The notes under the pieces were generated by a model, which saw only the letters and a program-made list of their open reading frames with translations, did not search any database and was not told where the DNA came from. 64,000 bases of DNA. Origin: Spirochaeta isovalerica (lineage in GTDB: Bacteria > Spirochaetota > Spirochaetia > DSM-2461). Location: positions 744,001 to 808,000 of the forward strand of contig NZ_JACHGJ010000002.1 of the NCBI RefSeq assembly GCF_014207565.1, given 5' to 3'. Of the stretch, positions 26,919 to 35,764 are shown piece after piece. Position 1 is the stretch's first letter; the number at the start of each line of letters is the position of its first letter. A program made the translations under genes and the position numbers.

Positions 26919-27428
26919 ATGATTGAATATGATAAGTCATTAGCACAGTTGGAAATAAATAAGACAATAATTGAGAATCTAATGTTGAATTTAACCGAAG
27001 AACAAGCGCATTGGAAGCCTGCTGAGGATAGATGGTCAATGCTTGAAATCTTAAACCATATTATTGATATTGAAATAGAAGATTTTCGATATAATTTTGA
27101 ACTTATTCTTTTTAATCCGGAAAGGGAATGGCCTTCATTTGATGAAATGAAATGGATAACTTCCAGGAAATACAACGAACGGGAAATGAGTTCTTCGATT
27201 GAAAAATTCAAAGAGGAAAGAGATAACTCTATAAATTGGTTAAGAGAATTATCAAGCCCAGATTTATTTTCACAACACTTTGGGAATAAAATGCATTTAG
27301 GTGATTTACTTTCTTCGTGGTTAGGTCATGATTTATTTCATATAAAGCATATTTCATTGATGAGATGGGATATATTAAAGAAATGGTCTGATCCATTTAC
27401 ACCGGATTATTCGGGCTTCTACGTATAA
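26919..27428 (+). CDS. DinB-family protein, possibly a former integron cassette
   Basis: A four-helix-bundle protein of 169 residues in the DinB/YfiT superfamily. Features include HWKPAEDRWSMLEILNHIIDIE with a candidate metal His, and GHDLFHIKHISLMRWD near the C-terminus with further His ligands. Members are thiol-dependent metalloenzymes, such as bacillithiol S-transferases, or remain uncharacterised. The ATG at 26919 is preceded by AAAGGA at good spacing; the frame is open 15 codons further up but without a ribosome site. Its TAA lies inside the right-hand inverted repeat arm, a known habit of integron cassettes. GC content is far lower than in the neighbours. Confidence 0.8.
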   Translation: MIEYDKSLAQLEINKTIIENLMLNLTEEQAHWKPAEDRWSMLEILNHIIDIEIEDFRYNFELILFNPEREWPSFDEMKWITSRKYNEREMSSSIEKFKEERDNSINWLRELSSPDLFSQHFGNKMHLGDLLSSWLGHDLFHIKHISLMRWDILKKWSDPFTPDYSGFYV

Positions 27429-27430
27429 CA
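27420..27430. repeat. Inverted repeat arm, right of DinB gene (attC-like core)
   Basis: TACGTATAACA is the exact reverse complement of the arm at 26875-26885 and contains the DinB stop codon. GCGG at 27440 and CCGC at 27453 form a small hairpin just after it. No matching distal GTTATAC core follows, so a complete attC site is not present. Confidence 0.45.
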
Positions 27431-27652
27431 GCGAATATGCGGTTGAGCAATCCGCTTCCGATAAAGCCCTGTCCAATCTACTTCAAAACAAGAGTTTCTA
27501 AACATCGTGACTGGAATTAACTGCAGATAAAATCACAATCTGGCTCCTTCATGAAGAATCTTCTCGAAACAATAATTATCTTTCAATTTTCCCAAGGCTT
27601 CATTACAATAATACAACACGATATATAATGAGCGAGGATAAAACAGTCATAT

Positions 27653-28255
27653 ATGAACCCGAAAAATAACGCAAATTCAAAACCGGTACTTTTTGTCTTT
27701 CTGGCCATTATGGCGGCAATGATTATCCTGAGCATCCTGTTCCGCGACAAGATCGATGAATTCCTCAACAGGCCCTTCCTCTATCCCCATGTCCTTTTCG
27801 CCCACATACTCACGGTCACTCTCTTTTTCGCCAATGCGGTCATCGGCATACTGTGGGAGCTGCGGAGTCTGGCTTCGAATAGGAAAGAGATTATTCTGCA
27901 TACCTACAACACCGTCGCCTGGCTCGATGCTCGTTTCTCCTCTCCGCTTATCATTCTCTCAGTCATCAGCGGAATTATTCTGACTCAGATTTACGGGGAT
28001 TTCCTCCATACGGGCTGGCTTTTTCTCGGCTTCAGTCTTTTCGTTCTTTCGGGAGTTATCTGGATTATCAGCGATATCCCCGGACAGTATAAGATCAAAA
28101 AGCTGCTGGCGGAAGTCGACCCGGAATCAGATATCCTCTCCGAAGAGCTTATGGATCTTTTAAAAAAACGGCTGAGGGTTTCCCTGGCCGGTGTCGTTCC
28201 TCTGATCTTTGTCTTTATTCTCATGGTCTACAAACCGGATTTTACGCTTTTTTAA
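27653..28255 (+). CDS. DUF2269-like membrane protein
   Basis: A 200-residue inner-membrane protein with four to five predicted segments. The segment pattern and HTYNTVAWLDARFSSPLIILSVISGIIL fit the DUF2269 family of predicted integral membrane proteins. Function is unknown. A TATAAT lies 24 bases before the ATG and a GAGGA 14 bases before it, which is wide spacing for a ribosome site. Confidence 0.7.
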   Translation: MNPKNNANSKPVLFVFLAIMAAMIILSILFRDKIDEFLNRPFLYPHVLFAHILTVTLFFANAVIGILWELRSLASNRKEIILHTYNTVAWLDARFSSPLIILSVISGIILTQIYGDFLHTGWLFLGFSLFVLSGVIWIISDIPGQYKIKKLLAEVDPESDILSEELMDLLKKRLRVSLAGVVPLIFVFILMVYKPDFTLF

Positions 28256-28326
28256 AAATAATTAGTGGAACCTAACTCTATTATTCTTTATATTTTGTAA
28301 ATATAAAACGAAAGAGAGGTGCCGCC

Positions 28327-29694
28327 ATGAGCCAAAACCTGCTGAATAAAGTCTGGGATATTCACAAAATCAAAACCCTGCCCACCGGACAGGACCAGCT
28401 TTTCATCTCCCTTCATCTCATTCATGAAGTGACATCTCCCCAGGCTTTCGGAATGCTGGGAGAGCGGGGCCTCAAAGTCCTCTACCCCGAAAGGACCTTC
28501 GGCACGGTGGATCACATTATCCCTACAGACAAGAGAGAACGGCCTTTTGACGATGAACTGGCAGAGGGGATGATCCGCGCTCTGGAAGATAATACGGCTA
28601 AGAACGGGATCAGCTACTTCGGACCGGACAGCGATCATCAGGGAATCGTCCATATCATGGGCCCTGAACTGGGACTGACTCAGCCGGGGCTTACCATCGC
28701 CTGCGGAGATTCCCATACATCGACCCACGGCGCCTTCGGAGCCATTGCCTTCGGAATCGGCACCAGCCAGATCCGCGATATCCTGGCGACTCAGACCATG
28801 GCTCTATCTAAACCGAAAGTCAGGCGGATCAACATCAGCGGAACTCTGAAAAAAGGCGTTTACGCCAAGGATATCATTCTGAAAATCATCGCCGATCTGG
28901 GTGTGAACGGCGGTCTCGGATTCGCTTATGAATACGGCGGAGAGGTCATTGATAACATGTCGATGGAAGAGCGGATGACCATCTGCAATATGACGATCGA
29001 GGGGGGCGCCCGCGTCGGTTACGTCAATCCCGATAACAAAACATATGAATATCTGAAAGGGCGGAAATACGCTCCGGAAGATTATGAAACTGCCGTTGAG
29101 CGATGGAAGTCTCTCGCCTCCGGAAAAGATGCTGAATATGACGATGTCTACAATCTCGATGTCTCATCTCTGGAGCCAATGGTGACATGGGGGATCAATC
29201 CCGGCCAGGCACTGGGTGTCGGAGATCAGATTCCCGAAGACGCCGATGAGCAGGCCTGTTCTTTTATGGGCTTTGACCGCGGTCAGGTTCTCAAGGGAAC
29301 TGAAATCGATGTGGCTTTTATAGGCTCCTGTACAAACGGAAGGATCAGCGATCTGAGAATCGCCGCCGAAGTGGTTAAGGGAAAAAAAGTCAGATCCGGT
29401 GTACGGGCGCTGGTTGTTCCGGGATCGAGAAGTGTAGCCGACCAGGCTGAGAGGGAAGGGCTCCACACCATTTTCAAAGAAGCGGGATTTCAATGGCGGG
29501 AACCGGGCTGTTCCATGTGTCTGGCCATGAACCCCGATAAACTGGAGAAACGGGAGTTATGCGCCAGCTCCTCAAACAGAAACTTTATCGGGCGGCAGGG
29601 ATCGCCAACCGGCCGGACTGTGCTTATGAGTCCTGCCATGGTCGCTGCCGCAGCGGTTAACGGAGTTATATCCGATGTGAGGGAAATGTTATGA
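28327..29694 (+). CDS. leuC: 3-isopropylmalate dehydratase large subunit
   Basis: A 455-residue aconitase-family protein that, with LeuD, isomerises 2-isopropylmalate to 3-isopropylmalate in leucine synthesis. The iron-sulfur ligands are visible as Cys335 in GSCTNGRI and Cys395/Cys398 in [21 protein letters not shown] and GIGTSQI are typical LeuC motifs. The length and sequence favour the E. coli-type single LeuC over the split archaeal type, but related dehydratases such as citramalate isomerase cannot be excluded. AGAGAGG precedes the ATG. No leuA or leuB gene is adjacent. Confidence 0.93.
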   Translation: MSQNLLNKVWDIHKIKTLPTGQDQLFISLHLIHEVTSPQAFGMLGERGLKVLYPERTFGTVDHIIPTDKRERPFDDELAEGMIRALEDNTAKNGISYFGPDSDHQGIVHIMGPELGLTQPGLTIACGDSHTSTHGAFGAIAFGIGTSQIRDILATQTMALSKPKVRRINISGTLKKGVYAKDIILKIIADLGVNGGLGFAYEYGGEVIDNMSMEERMTICNMTIEGGARVGYVNPDNKTYEYLKGRKYAPEDYETAVERWKSLASGKDAEYDDVYNLDVSSLEPMVTWGINPGQALGVGDQIPEDADEQACSFMGFDRGQVLKGTEIDVAFIGSCTNGRISDLRIAAEVVKGKKVRSGVRALVVPGSRSVADQAEREGLHTIFKEAGFQWREPGCSMCLAMNPDKLEKRELCASSSNRNFIGRQGSPTGRTVLMSPAMVAAAAVNGVISDVREML

Positions 29695-30290
29695 ATGAGA
29701 GAATTATAGAGATTACAGGTAAGGCGATTCCCCTCAGGGGCGATGATATCGATACGGACAGGATCATTCCCGCACGATTTATGAAATGTCTCACTTTCGA
29801 CGGGTTGGGGCAGTTCGCCTTCTATGACGTGAAATATGAAGAGAATGGAGAGGAGAAGAGACACATCCTCAATTCTCCCGATTATCAGGGACATTCCATT
29901 CTGGTTTCCGGCCGGAATTTCGGTTGCGGGTCCAGCCGGGAGCACGCTCCCTGGGCTTTGAAGGGGATGGGGGTCAGATGTATCATTGCCCGGTCCTATG
30001 CTGAGATCTTTGCCAATAACTGCAGCAGTCTCGGAATACCCGCTCTCATCGTCGATGAGGCGAGCGCTGGAGAACTCATGAAAATGGCTGAAGATGATCC
30101 CCTGGTGGAATTCCGTGTCAATCTGAATTCCAAAAAACTCCATGCCGGGAATCGGTTCTACGCCTTCGATCTGCCGGAAAACTACCGCATTGCTCTGGTC
30201 GAAGGAAGGTGGGATACCACATCCATGCTGATGGAGAATCTGGAGGATATAAAGCTGAAGAATCAGTTTCTTCCTTCATTTAAAGGCTGA
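29691..30290 (+). CDS. leuD: 3-isopropylmalate dehydratase small subunit
   Basis: A 199-residue swivel-domain subunit. [20 protein letters not shown] near the start and [19 protein letters not shown] near residue 70 are the substrate-binding motifs. It overlaps leuC by four bases (ATGA), so translation is coupled and the two subunits are made in balance. Confidence 0.94.
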   Translation: MNERIIEITGKAIPLRGDDIDTDRIIPARFMKCLTFDGLGQFAFYDVKYEENGEEKRHILNSPDYQGHSILVSGRNFGCGSSREHAPWALKGMGVRCIIARSYAEIFANNCSSLGIPALIVDEASAGELMKMAEDDPLVEFRVNLNSKKLHAGNRFYAFDLPENYRIALVEGRWDTTSMLMENLEDIKLKNQFLPSFKG

Positions 30291-30346
30291 ACAGTTTTTC
30301 TTTTTCTTTAATAATTGCCAATGAGATATTACAATTATCTACATTC

Positions 30347-32017
30347 ATGACAGAAAAAGAAGAGAATCATTCTGAAAACCGCAAAATGCTGGAACTGCTT
30401 TCTCATACGGCTCTGGACTTTATCGAGTTTTCCCGGAATGACAATATTTATGAGTATATCGGAAATCAGCTTCTCGATTTTCTGGGCAACAGCGCCTATA
30501 TTATTCTGAATTCGGTCGATTCCCGGAAAATGGAAGCTACTGTTGAAGCCGTTCTGGGCCTGGGAGGCTTTCTGGAAAAACTCATCGCCATAATGGGCCG
30601 CAATCCGGTCGGTATGACCATCGGTATTGACGATACAACCCCCTATTACGCCGACGGGAAGCTCCATCTTTTCGAAGAGGGCCTTTACGGCCTGGCTCTG
30701 AAAACAATTCCCCATTTCGTCTGTGCTTCCATAGAAAAGCTTCTGGGCATACGAAGCATATTTCTCATCGATATGGCGAAGCAGAATCAATTTTTCGGAA
30801 CGGCCATTATTTTCAACAGAAATGAAGAACCCCTTCGCAATCAGGAGCTGATCGAAACGTTTATTAAACAGGCTTCGATCGCCATTCAGAAGAGACAGGC
30901 GGAACAGGAACTCCATAAAAGCGAAGCTATGTTTCGCGAACTGTTCTCCAATATGAGCAGCGGAGTTATGGTATTCCAGGCTGTCGATGAGGGTGATGAT
31001 TTTGTTTTCGTCGATATCAACCGTTCGGCCGAGGAAAGCGACAAGCTATCCAGAAACGATCTGTCCGGCAGGAGGGTCAGCGAAGTCCTGCCCGACCTGA
31101 AATCCCTTGAAATATTTCCCCTTTTCAAGAAGGTCTGGAAAAGCGGTAAGGCGGAGCGCTGTCCCGAAGTAGAGTACAGCGATGGCAGGAAAAGCGGATG
31201 GCGGGATTATTACATCTACAAACTCCCCACCGGCGAAATCGTTTCGATATATGATGATATAACAGAGCGGAAGAGGATGGAGGAAAAGTTGCTCCATAGG
31301 AGGAAAATGGAATCGGTCGGCCAGCTGGCTTCGGGCATCGCCCACCATTTCAATAACAGCCTGTGCGGAATCGTTAATGCGGCGCAGCTGCTCCAGTCAC
31401 CCAATCGGAACCTCGATGAAAAGGGGATGAAATACACCGGTATGATCCTTGAGTCGTCGCGGAAAGCGGGGGAGCTGGTTGAGAAGCTTTTAGTCTTCGG
31501 ACAGAAAGGGGACATTCCGGAAGCCGATATCAATCTCAAAGAGATTCTGAGCGATACGGTTGAATTGCTTACCGGCACGATTACCAAAAATATCTCTCTA
31601 TCCGTAACAGCCGACCATTGTTCCGTCAGAGGGGATCATACAGATATTGAGAGCGCCATCATCAATCTCTGCATCAATGCCTGCGATGCCATCGATAGAG
31701 GGGGTGAAATAAGACTCACTCTTGAAAATACGGCTCTGGACGATTCGTACTGCGCTGCCAGTTCCTTTGATCTGAAACCCGGACTTTTCTGCAGAATCCG
31801 CATCGTCGACAGTGGAAGGGGCATTCCGGCGGCGAATCTCAGCAGGATTTTCGATCCTTTTTTTACAACGAAAGAGCAGGGGAGAGGTGTGGGACTCGGG
31901 CTTTCGGCCATTTATGGAATCGTGAAGGATCACAGCGGGGAAATCCTTGTGGAAAGTTCTGTGGGAAAAGGCACCGTCTTTACTTTGAATCTGCCTTCTG
32001 TGATCCCCGCTTCCTGA
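30347..32017 (+). CDS. GAF/PAS hybrid sensor histidine kinase
   Basis: A 556-residue cytosolic kinase with no membrane segment. Order: GAF-like domain (about 10-185), PAS domain (about 195-305) ending in ITERKRMEEKL, HisKA-like domain with GIAHHFNNSL (His333 the likely phosphorylation site), and HATPase domain (about 425-550) with NLCINACDAID, DSGRGIP and GRGVGLGLSAIYGIV. The usual Asp after the phosphorylated His (AHDFNN) is a His here. No response regulator gene is adjacent. The start has no ribosome site; TACAAT at 30330 would give a leader of only about five bases. Confidence 0.9.
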   Translation: MTEKEENHSENRKMLELLSHTALDFIEFSRNDNIYEYIGNQLLDFLGNSAYIILNSVDSRKMEATVEAVLGLGGFLEKLIAIMGRNPVGMTIGIDDTTPYYADGKLHLFEEGLYGLALKTIPHFVCASIEKLLGIRSIFLIDMAKQNQFFGTAIIFNRNEEPLRNQELIETFIKQASIAIQKRQAEQELHKSEAMFRELFSNMSSGVMVFQAVDEGDDFVFVDINRSAEESDKLSRNDLSGRRVSEVLPDLKSLEIFPLFKKVWKSGKAERCPEVEYSDGRKSGWRDYYIYKLPTGEIVSIYDDITERKRMEEKLLHRRKMESVGQLASGIAHHFNNSLCGIVNAAQLLQSPNRNLDEKGMKYTGMILESSRKAGELVEKLLVFGQKGDIPEADINLKEILSDTVELLTGTITKNISLSVTADHCSVRGDHTDIESAIINLCINACDAIDRGGEIRLTLENTALDDSYCAASSFDLKPGLFCRIRIVDSGRGIPAANLSRIFDPFFTTKEQGRGVGLGLSAIYGIVKDHSGEILVESSVGKGTVFTLNLPSVIPAS

Positions 32018-32048
32018 TCGGACCGGGCCATCGGATCTTCCTTCCCCG

Positions 32049-32077
32049 TTGACACCTCTTGCCCCTGAGTCTAAGCT
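32049..32077 (+). promoter_or_regulatory. Promoter placing transcription start at the GTG of the CHAT gene
   Basis: Perfect TTGACA (32049-32054), 17 bases, TAAGCT (32072-32077), six bases, GTG at 32084. No Shine-Dalgarno sequence is present. Confidence 0.6.
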
Positions 32078-32083
32078 GAAAAG

Positions 32084-35000
32084 GTGAACCGCAGGATTTT
32101 ATTCATACTGACCGGATTTCTTCTCCTCCATCCCCTCTTCGCCGACAAGATGGAAGAGGGACGTGCACTTTTCAACAGAGGGACCGGTTTATACGGGAAG
32201 GGCCGATATGCCGATGCTTACAGCCAATTGTCCGGCAGCATCGAAGTTTTCGCCAATGCAGGATCCAATGGCGAAGAATCGCTGATGAATGCCCATCTCT
32301 GGGCCGGCGCTTCGGCCTATTATCTCTCGGAGTTCACCACAGCGGAAAATCACTATCTTCTGTCTCTGGAGCTGGCTGAAAAACGGAACGACCTCTCTTT
32401 TCAGGCTAATATCCTGACGGCTCTGGCCAATCTTAAAATGTACACCACAGACTATTCCGATGCGGGAGACTTGTTTCTTAAAGCCGCTGACCGGCAAAGA
32501 GAAATGGGGATGACGACCGAAGCCCGCGGATCTTTTGAATACGGCGGATACGCCAAAGTTCTGGCAGAAGAATACGAAGAAGCCCTTCCTGTATTTGACG
32601 AGGCTCTGTCCCGTTCCCCCGAAAACCGCGCAGAGACTGAGAAAGCCTGGCTTTATGCCATGCGGGGAAATTGTCGATATTATCTACTCGACCTTTCGGG
32701 AGCGCAGGAGGATTACGGGATCGCTGTTTCTCTTCAGGAGTCCTTTGGTTCATCGGCCGAGCTGACCCAGTACCTGGCCTGGGCGGGCAAAGTCTCCATG
32801 GACAGAAATGAGCCGGAAAAGGCTCTGGATTTCTTCCGGAAAGCCCTGTCAATGGCTGAAGAGCTGGCAAATCAGGAGGACCGGTGCCGGGTTCTCGCCT
32901 ATTTCGGTTTTCTCTATGCCGGAACGGGAGAGTACGATCTCGCCATTGCCTATTATGAAGACTCTCTCGGCGCCGCGCGATCCCTGGGGCGTCAGGATCT
33001 TATCATTCCCGCCTATGAAAGCCTGGCCTGGATTTACGGCGAAGCCGGGAGGAAAGACCTTCTGAAGAAAACCAATGACAAGCTGATCGATCTCTACCGC
33101 CGTAATCGAGATGAAGAAAAGCTCGCTTCTCTTCTCAACGATCAGGGTTTGATTTTCTACAGCAACGGCGATTATCAGAAAGCCATTCCCCTTTTTCAGG
33201 AAGCGGTTTCCCTTTACAGGAAAGCAGAAAATCTGACCGATCTTTCGGTTCTTCTTCTCAATCTGGGAATGTCTTTTGAAAACACAGGCAATATGAACAA
33301 AGCCGATCAGCTGTTCCGCGAGAGCCTGGCACTCAGTATCGAAGAAGGGAACCGGGGCGATGCGGAAGAGCTCGCGGGGCATCTCAACTATATTTATTCG
33401 GAAAATACCGATTATGCAAAAATCATAGAATCGCTGAAGCCTCTTCTCACTTTATATGAGAGGGAGAACAGTTTGGCCGAGCTGATGCATCTCAACAATA
33501 ATATAGGAACTTACCATTACGCTCTGGGGGAATACCGGGAGGCTATAGAGTCTTACAGCACTGCGCGGCATATCTCCCGCCGGTTGGATCTCCCCTCCGA
33601 TGAAGCGATTCATCTCCATAATATTGCCCAGGCGAAATTCGCTCTGTCCGAGTATGACCGGGCTCTGGACTTCTATCTTCAGGCGCTTCACCTCGCTGAA
33701 AAGCAGGGCGTAAGGGAAATCGAAGCGAACATTCTCAATAGCCTGGGTGAGCTTTACCGGGCCTGGGGCTGGTTTGAAAAGAGCCAAGAGTATTACGGGA
33801 AAGCCGAAATCCTTTTTCAGGAGCTCGACGACATAGAGGGGTTGGCTTCGGTGTACAACAATATAGGCCAGGCGATCCGTCTCGACGGCAATCCGGAAGA
33901 GGCCATACCCTTTTATGAGAAAGCCCTGGACCTCAGTCGGCGGAACGGCGATGAGCAAGGCGAAGCCATTAATCTAAGCAATCTGGGAGAAGCTTTCCGG
34001 GAATCGGGCCGCCTGGATGAAGCCCGGTCGAGCTATGAAAGAGCGCTGCGGATCGATAGTAAAAACAGAAACCTCAGAGGTATCGTCATCCGCAAAAATA
34101 ATCTCGCGGTGTTAACTCTTGCGGAAGGTGATGAGGTCGCTGCGAGAAAGATTTTCTTCGAATGCCTCGAGTACTGGAGAAACACCGGAGAGAGAAGGGA
34201 GGAAGCCTCTGCTCTGAGAAACATATGGGCTTCCTTTTTTAATCTCGGCGATTATGCCAACGCGGCTGTTTATTTGAGTGAGGCTGTGAAGATTTTTGAA
34301 GAGCTCCGCCTGACCGCCCGGGACGAGGTTCGAAGAGAATATCTGGAATTGCAGGTCAATTCCTACCGGGATCTGTCGGTCACCTATTTTTTTCTGGAGG
34401 ACTGGATCATGTCTCTCTATTTTCAGGAACTATCCAGGGGGAAATACCTGCTGGAGCAGCTGGATGTCCTGAACGGTGAGATCTCATTCAGCGCCGATAT
34501 CCTCCAGTCTTTTCTCAACGGCCTCGATAAGCGCTCGGGACTGCTGACCCTCTCTATCGTCGATGAAAATCTCCTACAGACCATTTTGGTGGAAAAAGAG
34601 AGAATTACATCAACCCTTGTTTCCATCGATGTGGATTTTCTGGACCGATTCTATTCCGCATACGGTAACCTGATTCAGCGCTATATCGATGATCCCGAAG
34701 CCGACCGCTTCGAAAGCGTACTGAAACTGTACAGACTGCTGCTGGCCAGACCTGTTCAGACCCGGTCAACTGACAGCGCTGTGAAGGAAATCGGAACTTA
34801 CCTCAACAGCCGCCTCTTCGGCGTATACGGTGAAGCTTTGGCCGGGATCGACCACCTCATCATCGTGCCCGACGGACTTCTGGGAACCATTCCTTTCGAA
34901 GCCCTCATCGATGAAGAGGGCACTTATCTCGTGGAAAAATACGATATCACTTACGCACAGTCTCTCATCATAGAGCAGCTGGTTCATGACCGGATTTACG

Positions 35001-35764
35001 GAGAGGAAAGAAAACCGCTGCTTGCCATGGGCGGGGCTGTTTATAATTCAGATTCACCTCCACCTGCTGATGATGAAATTGATTTTTCGGGGATCAGGCT
35101 CAATGTCTCTGAAATGATCCGCAGCGGAGAGGGCACCCGGGGAATTTATAATTCCATGGGTTACGGCGCCTGGATCAATCTTCCCGGGACGCTGCAGGAA
35201 GTCAATCTTCTATCAGATATCGTCGAGCGGTCCGAAGTGCTGTCGGGAGCCGAAGTGTCCGAGGAGAAAATAAAAGCGCTCTCTTCAACGGGCGAACTGG
35301 CATCTTATAAGGCTCTCCATTTCGCAACCCACGGCATCGTCGTTCCCGAAGTGCCCCAATTGTCCGCCGTCGTTCTTTCCCAGTTTCCCCCTTCGGGAAG
35401 GGGCGAAGACGGCTATCTGACCATGAGCGAAATTTCCCGGCTGAACATCGCCGCCGATTTTGTGAATCTCTCGGCCTGTGAAACCGGACTGGGGAAGATA
35501 TACCGGGGCGAAGGCGTTGTCGGCCTGACCCAGGCTTTTCTCGTGGCGGGTGCCAATTCCCTGTCAGTCTCACTCTGGCAGGTTTCCGATGAGTCGACCA
35601 TGCAGTTCATGACCGGTGTCTATTCTCTTGTTGCGGAAGAAAAAATAAGCTACGCCCGGGCCATTTCGCGGATGAAGCGAGCTTTTATCAGGGACAATCG
35701 TTTCGCTAGTCCTTTCTACTGGGCTCCTTTTATATTTTATGGCAATTACGAGGCAGGATTATGA
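32084..35764 (+). CDS. Exported TPR-CHAT domain protein (caspase-like peptidase)
   Basis: A 1226-residue protein. A signal peptide (MNRRILFILTGFLLLHPLFA) sends it to the periplasm. Residues about 25-760 are a long run of tetratricopeptide repeats, for example YSEFTTAENHYLLSLELAEK and EEAIPFYEKALDLSRRNGDEQ. The C-terminal CHAT domain (about 890-1225) keeps the caspase-like pair: His1083 in LHFATHG and Cys1132 in LSACETGLG. The family comprises peptidases that cut partner proteins when the TPR part receives a signal. It is the first gene of an operon with a CHASE2 cyclase (four-base overlap) and a FecR-like protein. Confidence 0.93.
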   Translation: MNRRILFILTGFLLLHPLFADKMEEGRALFNRGTGLYGKGRYADAYSQLSGSIEVFANAGSNGEESLMNAHLWAGASAYYLSEFTTAENHYLLSLELAEKRNDLSFQANILTALANLKMYTTDYSDAGDLFLKAADRQREMGMTTEARGSFEYGGYAKVLAEEYEEALPVFDEALSRSPENRAETEKAWLYAMRGNCRYYLLDLSGAQEDYGIAVSLQESFGSSAELTQYLAWAGKVSMDRNEPEKALDFFRKALSMAEELANQEDRCRVLAYFGFLYAGTGEYDLAIAYYEDSLGAARSLGRQDLIIPAYESLAWIYGEAGRKDLLKKTNDKLIDLYRRNRDEEKLASLLNDQGLIFYSNGDYQKAIPLFQEAVSLYRKAENLTDLSVLLLNLGMSFENTGNMNKADQLFRESLALSIEEGNRGDAEELAGHLNYIYSENTDYAKIIESLKPLLTLYERENSLAELMHLNNNIGTYHYALGEYREAIESYSTARHISRRLDLPSDEAIHLHNIAQAKFALSEYDRALDFYLQALHLAEKQGVREIEANILNSLGELYRAWGWFEKSQEYYGKAEILFQELDDIEGLASVYNNIGQAIRLDGNPEEAIPFYEKALDLSRRNGDEQGEAINLSNLGEAFRESGRLDEARSSYERALRIDSKNRNLRGIVIRKNNLAVLTLAEGDEVAARKIFFECLEYWRNTGERREEASALRNIWASFFNLGDYANAAVYLSEAVKIFEELRLTARDEVRREYLELQVNSYRDLSVTYFFLEDWIMSLYFQELSRGKYLLEQLDVLNGEISFSADILQSFLNGLDKRSGLLTLSIVDENLLQTILVEKERITSTLVSIDVDFLDRFYSAYGNLIQRYIDDPEADRFESVLKLYRLLLARPVQTRSTDSAVKEIGTYLNSRLFGVYGEALAGIDHLIIVPDGLLGTIPFEALIDEEGTYLVEKYDITYAQSLIIEQLVHDRIYGEERKPLLAMGGAVYNSDSPPPADDEIDFSGIRLNVSEMIRSGEGTRGIYNSMGYGAWINLPGTLQEVNLLSDIVERSEVLSGAEVSEEKIKALSSTGELASYKALHFATHGIVVPEVPQLSAVVLSQFPPSGRGEDGYLTMSEISRLNIAADFVNLSACETGLGKIYRGEGVVGLTQAFLVAGANSLSVSLWQVSDESTMQFMTGVYSLVAEEKISYARAISRMKRAFIRDNRFASPFYWAPFIFYGNYEAGL

